64,000 nucleotides of DNA from Pseudomonas brassicacearum (GTDB lineage: Bacteria; Pseudomonadota; Gammaproteobacteria; Pseudomonadales; Pseudomonadaceae), in NCBI RefSeq assembly GCF_000585995.1, contig NZ_CP007410.1:186001-250000 (forward strand). The letters run 5' to 3'. Positions 28,322 to 37,500 of this stretch are shown here, piece after piece (positions within the stretch are counted from its first letter, which is position 1; every line of letters begins with the position of its first letter). The position numbers were made by a program, and so were the translations under genes. The notes under the pieces were generated by a model that had not been told where the DNA came from, did no database searches, and worked only from the letters and a program-made list of their open reading frames with translations.

Positions 28322-29637
28322 ACGCGCCGATCACCGGCAACGCCGAGCAGGTGTTCGCCCGCTTCCTCGATCTGGAGCGCCAGACGCGCGCTGCACGTAC
28401 CCCGGCGCAATTGAGCTACAGCCTGGTCAACGACGGCCAGGCTCTCTTCGGCTTTCGCCACGCCGCGCTATTGATCGCTGGCAAGGTCCAGGCCGTGACG
28501 GGCGTCAGTGCCGTGGAGCCGAATGCGCCATTCGTGGCGTTCGTCGAACAGGCGGTAGCGCAATCATTCAAGCAGGGCGTGCTGAATCAGGCCCGGGTGA
28601 TCGCCGCCGAGGGGGTGAGCGAATCCATCCGGGCGGACTGGCGAAGCCTGTCGGCCGGGCAGGTGTTCTGGCTGCCGTTGATCGATCATCAAGGCCAGGT
28701 GTTCGGCGGCTTATGGCTGGCCCGCGACCTGCCATGGACCCCGGCCGAGCAAGTGCTGTTGTCGCAACTGGGCGACACCTACAGTCATGCCTGGCTGGCC
28801 TTGCAGCCGCGCAAACCGTGGCGCCTGCGCTGGACCCGCAAGCGGCAGGTCGCGCTGGTGGCGTTGCTATTGCTGGGGTTGTTGGTTCCGGTGCGCCAAT
28901 CGGTACTGGCCCCGGCCGAAGTCGTGCCGCTGGGCGGGCAAGTCGTCGCGGCGCCATTGGACGGCGTGATCGCCGAGTTCCTGGTCAAGCCCAACCAGAC
29001 CGTCAAGAACGGCGACCTGCTGCTGCGTTTCGAAAGCACCAGCCTCAAGGCCCAGGCCGATGTCGCCCAGCGTGCATTGGGCGTGGCCGAGGCGGAACTC
29101 AAGGCCAATTCCCAACGTTCCTTTGCCGATGCTGAATCGAGCTCGAAGATCGACCTGCTGGCCGCCCGCGTCGAACAGAAACGCGCTGAGCGCAACTACG
29201 CCTTGGAACTGCTCAAGCGCAGCGAAGTGCGCGCCGATCGTGACGGCATTGCGGTGTTCGCCGATGCCGAACGTTGGCTCGGCAAGCCGGTGCAGACCGG
29301 CGAGCGACTGATGGAAATTGCCGACCCGAACCAGGCCGAGTTGCGCATCGAGCTGGCGGTCGGCGACGCGATAGCCCTGGAGCCCGGTGCGCAAGTGGCG
29401 TTGTTCCTCGACAGTGATCCGTTGCAGCGGCACCTGGCCTGGCTCGAGCGCTCGGCCTACGAAGCGCAACCCACCGCCGCCGGGCAACTGGCGTATCGCC
29501 TGGATGCGCGCTTCGATGCGACGGCGCCGCGCATCGGCCTGCGGGGCACGGCGAAGATCTTCGGTGACCGTGCCCCGCTGGCGTTGTACTTGTTGCGTCG
29601 GCCACTGGCCGGGCTGCGCCAGAGCGTAGGCCTGTAG
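28318..29637 (+). CDS. GAF-like / HlyD-family inner-membrane adaptor
   Basis: A 439-aa protein starting with GTG inside the previous stop codon. Residues 1 to about 155 look like a cytoplasmic GAF-type domain (ALFGFRHAALLIAGKVQAVT, then FWLPLIDHQGQVFGGLWLAR). A membrane segment (VALVALLLLGLLVPV, about 180-196) follows, then an HlyD-type periplasmic part: GGQVVAAPLDGVIAEFLVKP, a coiled coil and LEPGAQVALFLDS. This layout would let a cytoplasmic signal act on a periplasmic adaptor. The ligand of the GAF-like domain is unknown, and the domain call is from fold pattern rather than a catalytic motif. Confidence 0.8.
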   Translation: MNAPITGNAEQVFARFLDLERQTRAARTPAQLSYSLVNDGQALFGFRHAALLIAGKVQAVTGVSAVEPNAPFVAFVEQAVAQSFKQGVLNQARVIAAEGVSESIRADWRSLSAGQVFWLPLIDHQGQVFGGLWLARDLPWTPAEQVLLSQLGDTYSHAWLALQPRKPWRLRWTRKRQVALVALLLLGLLVPVRQSVLAPAEVVPLGGQVVAAPLDGVIAEFLVKPNQTVKNGDLLLRFESTSLKAQADVAQRALGVAEAELKANSQRSFADAESSSKIDLLAARVEQKRAERNYALELLKRSEVRADRDGIAVFADAERWLGKPVQTGERLMEIADPNQAELRIELAVGDAIALEPGAQVALFLDSDPLQRHLAWLERSAYEAQPTAAGQLAYRLDARFDATAPRIGLRGTAKIFGDRAPLALYLLRRPLAGLRQSVGL

Positions 29638-29638
29638 C

Positions 29639-31735
29639 GTGAGTCTGCCGAGCCTGCGGCCGGACCTGCAATTGTCCCCGGCGGCGCCGGACCCGGACGG
29701 TTCGCCTCAATGGACTCTGGCCGATCCGGTGCGCGGGCGTTATTTCAAGCTCGGCGCGGCGGCGATGCGCATGCTGCGGCATTGGTCCCTGGGCGATCCG
29801 GAGCAGGTGTTGCAAGCCGCGAACCGTGAGCCGGGCCTGCCGCTCAATGGTGAATCGCTGGAGCAGTTGCTGGGTTTTTTGCGCGGTCACGATTTGATCA
29901 GCGCAATGGATCCGCAACAGCGCGACAGCTATCAGTTCAAGACGGCCGCCCAGCGCCAGAGCTGGTGGCAGATCCTGCTGCATCAATACCTGTTTTTTCG
30001 CATTCCGCTGTGGCGCCCGGACGCCTTTCTCAACCGCGCCTGGCCCTGGTTGGCGCGGTTCGGCCCCGGCATCCTGCGCTATGGCCTGCCGCTGACCCTG
30101 GGCGCGGGTATCTTCCTGGTGTCGCGAGACTGGCAGCGGTTTGTGGCGACGTTTCCGCACCTGTTCAGCCTCGGCGGTGCGCTGGCGTTCGGGGTGGCGT
30201 TGTTGTTTGCCAAGCTGTGCCACGAGTTTGGCCATGCCTTCATGGCCAAGCGCGCCGGTTGCCGGGTGCAAAGCATGGGCGTGGCGTTCATGGTGCTGTT
30301 GCCGATGTTCTACACCGACGTGAGCGATGCCTGGCGGATCAATGATCGCCGGGCACGGTTGCTGATCGGTGCCGGCGGAGTCCTGGCCGAGTTGCTCCTG
30401 GCGTGCATCGCGCTGCTGGCCTGGTCGCTGTTGCCTGACGGGCCGGCGCGCACCGCGGCGTTCATGCTGGCCAGCGCCACCTGGATCACCACGCTGGTCA
30501 TCAACCTGAACCCGTTTATGCGCTTCGACGGTTATTTCCTGCTCAGTGATTTGTGGGCGGTGGATAACCTTCAGGGCCGGGCGTTCGCCCTGTGTCGCTG
30601 GCGCTTGCGCGAAGCCTTGTTTGGCTACGGGATGGCGGCACCGGAACCTTGGTCGCCGAAGATGCGCCGCCGCTTGCTGGTGTGGGGATACGGCGCCTGG
30701 TTGTGGCGGGCGGCGCTGTTCCTGGGGATTGCCCTGGCGGTCTATCACCTGTTCTTCAAGGTGCTGGGCATTTTTCTGATGATGGTGGAATTGGTGTGGT
30801 TCATTTTTATGCCCATCGTGAATGAATGGCGGCAATGGTGGAGCCGCCGCGAGCAGGCCCACGGCCCGCGAGTGCTGCTTGCAGGCTTGGTATTGCTGGG
30901 GTTGCTGTTGGCGCTGTTGCTGCCCTGGCGCAGCGCCGTGGAGGTGCCGGCCATGCTTGAGGCCGGCCGCGCCAGCGCCCTGCATGCGCCTGTGGCGGCG
31001 CGGGTCAAACAGGTGAATGTGCACGACGGCCAGGCCGTGGCCCAGGGCGATGTGCTGATTGAATTGGAATCGCCGGATATGGCCTCCCGTTTGACCATCG
31101 TGCGCCGGGAAATCGAGATCCAGCAGTTGCAGATGCGTCGTCAGGCCGGGCGTAGCGAAACCGCCGCCGATGCCGGCATCGTCGAGCAACAGCTGGCCGA
31201 AGCGGTGGCCGAATACCGGGGGCTGGTCGCCCAGCGCGAACGCCTGTTGCTGCGGGCGCCCCATGCCGGCCAGGTGCGCGACCTGTTGCCGCAATTGTCG
31301 GTGGGGCGCTGGTTATCGCCCACGCAGCCGCTGGCGCGGGTGGTGCAGACTGATTCACGACTGCGTGGGTATCTGACCGAAGCCGAGCTGTGGCGAGTCG
31401 GGGCGGGTGCCACGGGGCGGTTCATTGCCGACGATCCGATGCACCCGTCGATTGCCGTGCAGTTGAATGAAATCGACTCCAACGGCGTGGCCTGGGTCGA
31501 ACAGCAGGCGTTGACGTCCGATCACCATGGGCCGATTGCCGTACGCCGGGATTCACAGCAACGGGCCGAGCCGGTGCAGGCGCAGTATGGCGTGCGCCTG
31601 AGTGCCGTTGACGAGACCTCCGCGCCGGTGCAGCCGCTGCGCGGCGTGGTGGTGTTGCAGGGGCAGGGCGAGTCGGTGTTGGGAGCGGCCTGGCGGCGGT
31701 TGGCGGCGTTGGGTGTCAGGGAAAGCGGGTTCTAA
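29639..31735 (+). CDS. Polytopic M50 metalloprotease-like protein fused to HlyD domain
   Basis: A 698-aa inner-membrane protein. The N-terminus (SPQWTLADPVRGRYFKLGAA) resembles a PqqD-like winged helix. The middle has about eight membrane segments. It includes the zinc site CHEFGH (HExxH at about 195-199) and the partner motif NPFMRFDGYFLL (Asp near 297), both typical of site-2-protease (M50) proteins. From about residue 440 it becomes an HlyD-type adaptor (HAPVAARVKQVNVHDGQAVAQ), with an HAGQVRDLLPQLSVGRW second lipoyl half. It starts with GTG at 29639, one base after the previous stop. It is either an intramembrane protease or an M50-derived channel; the intact zinc ligands favour activity. 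Confidence 0.87.
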   Translation: MSLPSLRPDLQLSPAAPDPDGSPQWTLADPVRGRYFKLGAAAMRMLRHWSLGDPEQVLQAANREPGLPLNGESLEQLLGFLRGHDLISAMDPQQRDSYQFKTAAQRQSWWQILLHQYLFFRIPLWRPDAFLNRAWPWLARFGPGILRYGLPLTLGAGIFLVSRDWQRFVATFPHLFSLGGALAFGVALLFAKLCHEFGHAFMAKRAGCRVQSMGVAFMVLLPMFYTDVSDAWRINDRRARLLIGAGGVLAELLLACIALLAWSLLPDGPARTAAFMLASATWITTLVINLNPFMRFDGYFLLSDLWAVDNLQGRAFALCRWRLREALFGYGMAAPEPWSPKMRRRLLVWGYGAWLWRAALFLGIALAVYHLFFKVLGIFLMMVELVWFIFMPIVNEWRQWWSRREQAHGPRVLLAGLVLLGLLLALLLPWRSAVEVPAMLEAGRASALHAPVAARVKQVNVHDGQAVAQGDVLIELESPDMASRLTIVRREIEIQQLQMRRQAGRSETAADAGIVEQQLAEAVAEYRGLVAQRERLLLRAPHAGQVRDLLPQLSVGRWLSPTQPLARVVQTDSRLRGYLTEAELWRVGAGATGRFIADDPMHPSIAVQLNEIDSNGVAWVEQQALTSDHHGPIAVRRDSQQRAEPVQAQYGVRLSAVDETSAPVQPLRGVVVLQGQGESVLGAAWRRLAALGVRESGF

Positions 31736-31744
31736 GGAGTGAGC

Positions 31745-32236
31745 ATGGATTCAGTGGCGGCAGAAGGATTGGTGGTGCGTCCATCGCGGGTCAGCGATGG
31801 TCCGTTCTTGCAGAGTCTTTACCAGGCAGCGCGGCCGGATCTGCAATGGATCGACGGCGAGACTGAGCAGGTGCGAGAGGTGATTGCCCAGCAGTTCCAG
31901 GTGCAGGAACAAGGGCTGGGGGAGCGTTTTCCCAACGCCATGCATTACGTCGTGGAAAAACTCGGCACCGCTATCGGCGCCTTGAGCACGGATTTCGGCC
32001 CTAATGAAATTCGCGTGCTGTACTTGGCCTTTATCCCCCAGGCGCGCGGACAGGGTTTTGGTCGGGCGGTGCTGCAAGGGGTGCAAAAAGCCGCACAACA
32101 GATCCGCTGTCCGGTGGCGACCGTGGTCTGGACCAGCAACCCCCACGCGCGCCGGCACTACCTGGCGTTGGGTTTCGAAGTGCAGGAAAGCAACCCGGCG
32201 GCGGAGCGGTTGGTCTGGTATCCGAAAGGCAGCTGA
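31745..32236 (+). CDS. GNAT-family N-acetyltransferase
   Basis: A 163-aa GNAT protein. The acetyl-CoA loop is visible as QARGQGFGRAVLQGVQ, followed by WTSNPHARRHYLALGFEV. The start is ATG at 31745 because GGAG sits 5 bases upstream; the GTG at 31739 falls inside that ribosome site. It follows the M50/HlyD gene by 9 bases, so it is probably in the same transcript. The substrate cannot be told from sequence. It could modify a protein of this locus or be an unrelated passenger. Confidence 0.85.
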   Translation: MDSVAAEGLVVRPSRVSDGPFLQSLYQAARPDLQWIDGETEQVREVIAQQFQVQEQGLGERFPNAMHYVVEKLGTAIGALSTDFGPNEIRVLYLAFIPQARGQGFGRAVLQGVQKAAQQIRCPVATVVWTSNPHARRHYLALGFEVQESNPAAERLVWYPKGS

Positions 32237-32262
32237 ATAGTGTTTCAGAACACATCACATCC

Positions 32263-32353
32263 CCTGTGGGAGCGGGCTTGCTCGCGAAGGCGGTGTGGCA
32301 GTAATAAATTTGCCAACTGACACGCCGCCTTCGCGAGCAAGCCCGCTCCCACA
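32263..32353. repeat. REPIN between GNAT and DUF6916-like genes
   Basis: TGTGGGAGCGGGCTTGCTCG is paired with CGAGCAAGCCCGCTCCCACA. The inner AAGGCGGTGT...ACGCCGCCTT is also paired. It separates convergent transcription units. Confidence 0.9.
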
Positions 32354-32385
32354 ATGGATTTGTTGTGGATTCAAGTTTTGGGCGA

Positions 32386-32697
32386 TTAGTTAAACGCGAT
32401 ATAGAAATACCCCAGCGTCGGATCCCGTCCCATGGGCGGTATCCGCGACACGAACACCTCTTCAATCCGCCCCAGATCAGGCACTTCCAGCGCACACAGC
32501 CCGTCCACGAACTCGGTGCTTTCCAGACTGTTGAACTCAACACTGAACGGCATGCGCTCAGCGTTCGGCATCTTCGCCCGTGGTATTTCCTCAAGGAACT
32601 CGAACCGCACGGGCAGGCAGCTGCCGTCGGGCAGGGTCAGGCTGCTGGTCTGGCCCAGCAGCGGTTGGAAATGGCGGCTATGAACCTGTTGCAGCAT
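32386..32697 (-). CDS. DUF6916-like small protein
   Basis: A 103-aa soluble protein with a strongly beta pattern (SSLTLPDGSCLPVRFEFLEE, then FSVEFNSLES, and ends LGYFYIAFN). It matches the small proteins usually found beside microcystin-dependent/phage-collar proteins and labelled DUF6916; the name is from memory. It lies downstream of the collar gene on the same strand, behind a terminator-like hairpin, so its level may be set by read-through. Function unknown. Confidence 0.72.
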   Translation of the reverse strand: MLQQVHSRHFQPLLGQTSSLTLPDGSCLPVRFEFLEEIPRAKMPNAERMPFSVEFNSLESTEFVDGLCALEVPDLGRIEEVFVSRIPPMGRDPTLGYFYIAFN

Positions 32698-32708
32698 GTC
32701 GACACTCC

Positions 32709-32739
32709 AAAAGGCCGGAGGGCCGCGCAGCCCTCCGGC
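32709..32739 (-). terminator. Strong hairpin with T-tract between collar gene and DUF6916-like gene
   Basis: On the minus strand: GCCGGAGGGC, loop TGCGCG, GCCCTCCGGC, then CTTTT. It sits between the two genes and should terminate or attenuate transcription before the downstream one. Confidence 0.75.
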
Positions 32740-32745
32740 GGTTCA

Positions 32746-33333
32746 TCAGTTACGGGACGGGAAGAGACCGTTCAAGGCGACGCTGAAGTTGACCGCCAGG
32801 AACGGGTTCATGATCGCCATTGGCAAGCCGTTGCCCGCAGGGGAAATCGTGCCGTCGATGCTCGTGCTCACGCCCTTGACCGGCACCGGTGAGGCGCCGA
32901 TCTGGTCGGAATAAATCGCCGCCGAGCCAGGCCCGGTGCCCGAGGTGCCGATGAATGAATTGGTGGCTGTCGGCGTATTCACCGGGTTGCTGGCCGGGTT
33001 CGCCAGTTGCAGGGTGGTCGAGGCGGTGAGCCCCGCCAGAGTGTGAGTGTGGGCGGGCAAGTTGGTGATCGTTGCGGTGACGTTTTCGGCGCCGGAGACT
33101 TCGCCCATGACCCGCGGCGTCAGACCCTGGCCGCTGCCTTGTCCCAGGGGCAGGCGGCCTTGCAGATTGGGGAGCATGAAGTTAGTGGTGCCGTTGCCTC
33201 CGTAATACGTGCCGAGCAAGGAGAACAAAGCCTGGTACTGAGCAATTGGGAGGCTCTGCCCATTGCACTGAGCCCACCCATTGGGGGCGAAGCTAAAGGC
33301 AAACGGTTGGATGGTGCCCATAAATACTTCCAT
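32746..33333 (-). CDS. Phage tail collar / microcystin-dependent (Mdp-like) protein
   Basis: A 195-aa protein starting MEVFMGTIQPFAFSFAPNGW. The tail-collar signature is clear: GWAQCNGQSLPIAQYQALFS, then LLGTYYGGNGTTNFMLPNLQ and GRLPLGQG. Such Mdp proteins occur outside prophages in many proteobacteria; their function is not settled. No other phage genes are present, so this is not a prophage. AGGA lies 5 bases before the ATG; an alternative start is 4 codons later. It is transcribed away from the sulfotransferase/adhesin operon. Confidence 0.85.
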   Translation of the reverse strand: MEVFMGTIQPFAFSFAPNGWAQCNGQSLPIAQYQALFSLLGTYYGGNGTTNFMLPNLQGRLPLGQGSGQGLTPRVMGEVSGAENVTATITNLPAHTHTLAGLTASTTLQLANPASNPVNTPTATNSFIGTSGTGPGSAAIYSDQIGASPVPVKGVSTSIDGTISPAGNGLPMAIMNPFLAVNFSVALNGLFPSRN

Positions 33334-33638
33334 AGAATCCTCATCCCTTCAGATTGTTGGTTGGGTACTGCCGGTAGGGTCCGAGGGAGAGGATTGCGAT
33401 CAGCCCGACTTCTTCACTCCCTGGCCTGGTCACGCACGGCTGAGCGTAGACCGAGATATTTCATTCTGCCGGGCCAGAAGCGCTGAAAAGTATTGCCGTT
33501 TGGCTTAATCGATTCAGGTTTATGAACAACACCTACCGTCCATCTTTTTTACAGAGTTGGATGAATTTGATATCAAAGTACTACTAGGCGGCGTTTGTTT
33601 CCTCGGCTACGCTTCGCGATACAAAGGGACTACACACG
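33334..33638. promoter_or_regulatory. Divergent region between collar gene and sulfotransferase/adhesin operon
   Basis: 305 bp without a supported gene. The part around 33485-33600 is richer in A+T than its surroundings and probably holds the promoter for the plus-strand operon. No regulator site was recognised. Confidence 0.45.
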
Positions 33639-34484
33639 GTGAATGGATTGTCACAATTTCACTTTATTTCCGGTTTGCCGCGTTCGGGCTCGACCCTGCT
33701 TTCTGCCATTTTGCTGCAGAACCCGCGGTTCCATGCCGGCATGACCAGCCCCGTCGGCACGCTGTTCAGCAGCGTCCTGCAGCAATGCAGCGCCGGCAGT
33801 GAGTTTGGTTCGGTGATCGACACCGACCTGCGCCGTCGTCTGTTGCGCGGGCTCTTCGATTCCTATTACGCCGACAAAGCCGATAAGCCCGTCATTTTCG
33901 ATACAAACCGCCAATGGTGCGCGCGCCTGCCTGCCTTGCAGGACCTGTTTCCCCAGGCCAAGACCATCGCCTGTGTGCGCAACGTCGCCTGGGTGCTCGA
34001 CAGCCTGGAGCGGCTTTATCGCGCCAATCCCTTCGAGAACACCAAGCTGTTCAATGACGATGACGAGCGCAACACCGTCTACAGCCGCTGCGAAACCCTG
34101 GCCCAGCGCAACCGCCTGGTGGGATTCGCCTGGACGGCGCTCAAAGAGGCGTATTACGGCGAGAACGCCGAGTCGCTGCTGATCGTTGACTACGACCTGC
34201 TGAGCCAGGCCCCGGAGCGGGTCATGCGGCTGGTGTACGAGTTCATCGGCGAGCCCTGGTTCGAGCACGATTTCAATCATTTGACCTACGACGCACCGGC
34301 CTTCGACCAGGCCCTGGGTGTCGCCGGTCTGCACAAGGTCAAGCCCAAGGTCGCGCCGCAAACCCGGCGCACCCTGTTGCCACCGGACCTGTTTGAAAAG
34401 TTTGCCGAGTTGTCGTTCTGGCGCGATGGGTCCGCAAGCGCCGCCAATGTCATTCGTATGAAAACCGACGCCGCGATCAGTTGA
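33639..34484 (+). CDS. P-loop sulfotransferase-like protein
   Basis: A 281-aa protein with an N-terminal PAPS-type P-loop (GLPRSGSTLLSAIL, residues about 11-24) and sulfotransferase pattern thereafter (QAKTIACVRNVAWVLDSLER, YEFIGEPWF). PAPS-dependent transfer of sulfate to an unknown acceptor is expected for the family. The start is GTG at 33639 with AAAGGGA upstream. It ends 52 bases before the adhesin start, and a second sulfotransferase closes the same gene run, so adhesin-linked or peptide-linked sulfation is a reasonable hypothesis. Confidence 0.83.
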   Translation: MNGLSQFHFISGLPRSGSTLLSAILLQNPRFHAGMTSPVGTLFSSVLQQCSAGSEFGSVIDTDLRRRLLRGLFDSYYADKADKPVIFDTNRQWCARLPALQDLFPQAKTIACVRNVAWVLDSLERLYRANPFENTKLFNDDDERNTVYSRCETLAQRNRLVGFAWTALKEAYYGENAESLLIVDYDLLSQAPERVMRLVYEFIGEPWFEHDFNHLTYDAPAFDQALGVAGLHKVKPKVAPQTRRTLLPPDLFEKFAELSFWRDGSASAANVIRMKTDAAIS

Positions 34485-34536
34485 TTGCGGTTTTTTTCAT
34501 TTGCGTGTTCAAGAAGTTCGAGTCCAGGTGATCGTC

Positions 34537-37500
34537 ATGTGGTGGAGCAAAGGCAAATCGCGGGTAACCAAGGGCACACAGGCCCTGGCATCACCAATGA
34601 TCATGTCCCTGGAGCCGCGAATGCTGTTCGACGGCGCGGTGGCCGCCACCGTGGCCGATGCCGCGCAGCCGGACGCTCATCCCACGGCCGAGGCAGCCAA
34701 GACCCCGACTGCCGATCAGCCTGCCGACACCCATGCGCCTCAGGGCCAGGTCGATGCCACCCAGGCTGCCGTTCCCGGCAAGAGCGTGGTGTTCGTCGAT
34801 TCCCGGGTCAAGGATTCCGCCAGCCTGCTCGAAGGCGTGGCGCCCGGGACCCAGGTGGTGCAACTGGATGCCACCAAGGACGGCCTGCAACAGATCGCCG
34901 ATTACCTGGACACCCACCAGGGCGTCAGCTCGGTGCAAATCATCGCCCACGGCAACGCCGGTGATTTGTGGCTGGGCAACAGCTACCTGTCGGCGGACAA
35001 CGTCCAGGCGCGCAGCGAGGTGTTGGCGCAGATCGGCCAGGACATGAATGTCGGCGGCGATATCCTCATCTACGGCTGCTACACCGCCGAAGGTGACCGT
35101 GGCCTTGGCCTGGTGAATTCGTTGGCACAGTTGACTGGCCGTGACGTGGCCGCGTCGAACGACCGCACCGGCCTTGGCGGCGACTGGGACCTGGAAATTG
35201 CCACCGGCAACATCGAGAGCGCCAACGTGCTCTCGGCCAATGCCATGAGCGAGTACCAATGGGGCCTGGCCACCTGGACCGCCACCAACAATGCCAATTC
35301 CGGCGTGGGCTCCTTGCGCGCGGCCTTGGGTTCTGCGCAGAACGGCGACATCGTGACCTTCAATACCAGCATGACCGTCGCGCTGACCCAGGTGCTGGTG
35401 GTCGACAGGAACGTCACGATCGATGGTGACCTCAATAACGACAACGTGGCCGACGTCACCCTCGACGGACAGTTCCGCACCCAAGTCATCAACGTGACGG
35501 CGGGCACTACGGCCACCCTCGACGGCCTGGTGATTACCCGCGGCATGACGGCGGGCAATGGCGGTAACGGCGGCGACGATGCGCTGGTGTCCAAGGGCGG
35601 CGGGATCTACAACGCCGGCACCTTGACCCTGAGGAACGTCACGGTCACCGCGAACGTCGCTTCTGGCGGTGGTGGCGGCGGCGGTGTGACCCCGCAATAC
35701 GCGGGTGGCGGCGGCGGTGGTGGCGGAGCAGCCGGCAGCGGCACCGGCGGTCGCGGCGGCGATACGCTTAACTCCACGGGTTCTAACGGCTCGACGGGGC
35801 AGGGCGGTGCCGGTGGTGGCTTCTTCAATATTGGTGGCCGTGGCGGCTCCTCTACGGGTGGGTCTGGCGGCGCCGCTTATCCCGGCTACAGCACCGGTTC
35901 TGCCGGCGGCACGGCCAGCAGCGCCGGGTTGTCCATCGGCGGCGGCGGCGGTGGCGATGGCTATAACGACATCGGTGGTGCCGGCGGTGGCGCGGTTGGC
36001 GGTATCTACAACGACACGGGCGCAACCCTGCGGATCATCGGTAACTCGGTCATCTCCAACAACATCGGGGCGGGCGGGGGCGGTGGCGGCGGTGGGGCCG
36101 GTGGTGGCTACAACCAGGCGGGCGGTGCCGGTGGTGTCGGTGTCGGCGCTATCTGGAACAAAGGTTCGATCCTGATCACCGCGGCCAACTTCGCCGCCCT
36201 GGCCGGCAACGTTGGCGGCAGTGGTATCGGTGGGACGAGTGCGGGCACCGCAGGTGTTACGCCGGCTTCGGTGGCCAACGTCTATGGCGACGGCGGCACC
36301 ATCAACACCAACTACGTGCCGGACGAAACGCCGCCTACCGCGACTGTCGTGGTGGCCAATACCAACCTGAACTCCGGCGGCACGTCGCAGGTGACCATCA
36401 CCTTCTCCGAGGCGGTGACGGGGCTGACCGCAGCGGACCTGACTGTGCAGAACGGCACCGTCGGCACGCTGACCAGCGGCGACGGCGGCATCACCTGGAC
36501 CGGCACGCTGACGGCGGCAAGCAACATCGCCGATACCACCAATATCATCACCCTGAACAACACCGGGGTGGCGGACCTGGCGGGCAATGCCGGCGTGGGC
36601 ACCACTGACTCGAACAATTACGTGGTCAACGACACCGTGGCGCCCACGGCTTCCATCGTCGTGTCCGATACCGCCCTGAGAGTCGGGGAAACCTCCCTGG
36701 TGACCATCACCTTCTCCGAGGCTGTCAGCGGCTTCACCGCCGCCGACCTGACGGTGGCCAACGGCTCGCTCAGCGGGCTGAGTTCCAGCGATGGGGGGAT
36801 TACCTGGACTGCGACTCTGACTCCAGACGCGGCTGTCACCGACACCAGTAACCTCGTCATCCTGAACAATACCGGGGTGGCGGACCTCAGTGGCAATGCT
36901 GGCGTCGGCACCACCAACTCCAACAACTACGCCATCGACACCCTGCGCCCCACCGCCAGCATCGTGGTGGCCGACACCGCGCTGCGTGCCGGCGAAACGT
37001 CGCTGGTGACCATTACCTTCAACGAGGCGGTCAGCGGTTTCACCACCGCCGACCTGACGGTCGCCAACGGCACGGTCACCGGGCTGAGCAGCAGCGACGG
37101 CGGCATTACCTGGACCGGGACCCTGACCCCGAGCGCCAGCGTCAGCGACACCACCAACTTGATCACATTGGCCAATACCGGTATTGCCGACTTGTCCGGA
37201 AACACCGGCACGGGCACCACCGACTCGAACAACTACGCCATCGACACGCTGCGTCCGACCGCTACGATCGTGGTAGCCGATACCGCGCTGAACATCGGTG
37301 AGACTTCGCTGGTGACGATCACCTTCAGCGAGGCCGTGACCGGTTTCACCCTGGCCGACCTGACCGTTGCCAACGGCTCCTTGAGCGGCTTGAGCAGCAG
37401 TGACGGCGGCATCACCTGGACCGCGACGCTCACCCCGAGCGCCAGCATTACCGATGCCACCAACCTGATCGTCCTGGCCAATACCGGCTTGGCGGATGCC

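Noticed and set aside
28290..29135. A 281-codon plus-strand frame overlapping the GAF/HlyD gene.
   Set aside because: Arg/Pro/Gly-rich out-of-frame reading of a high-GC gene that is itself well supported.
32386..33333. Prophage remnant suggested by the tail-collar protein.
   Set aside because: No integrase, capsid, lysis or other tail genes; collar (Mdp-like) proteins occur outside phages.
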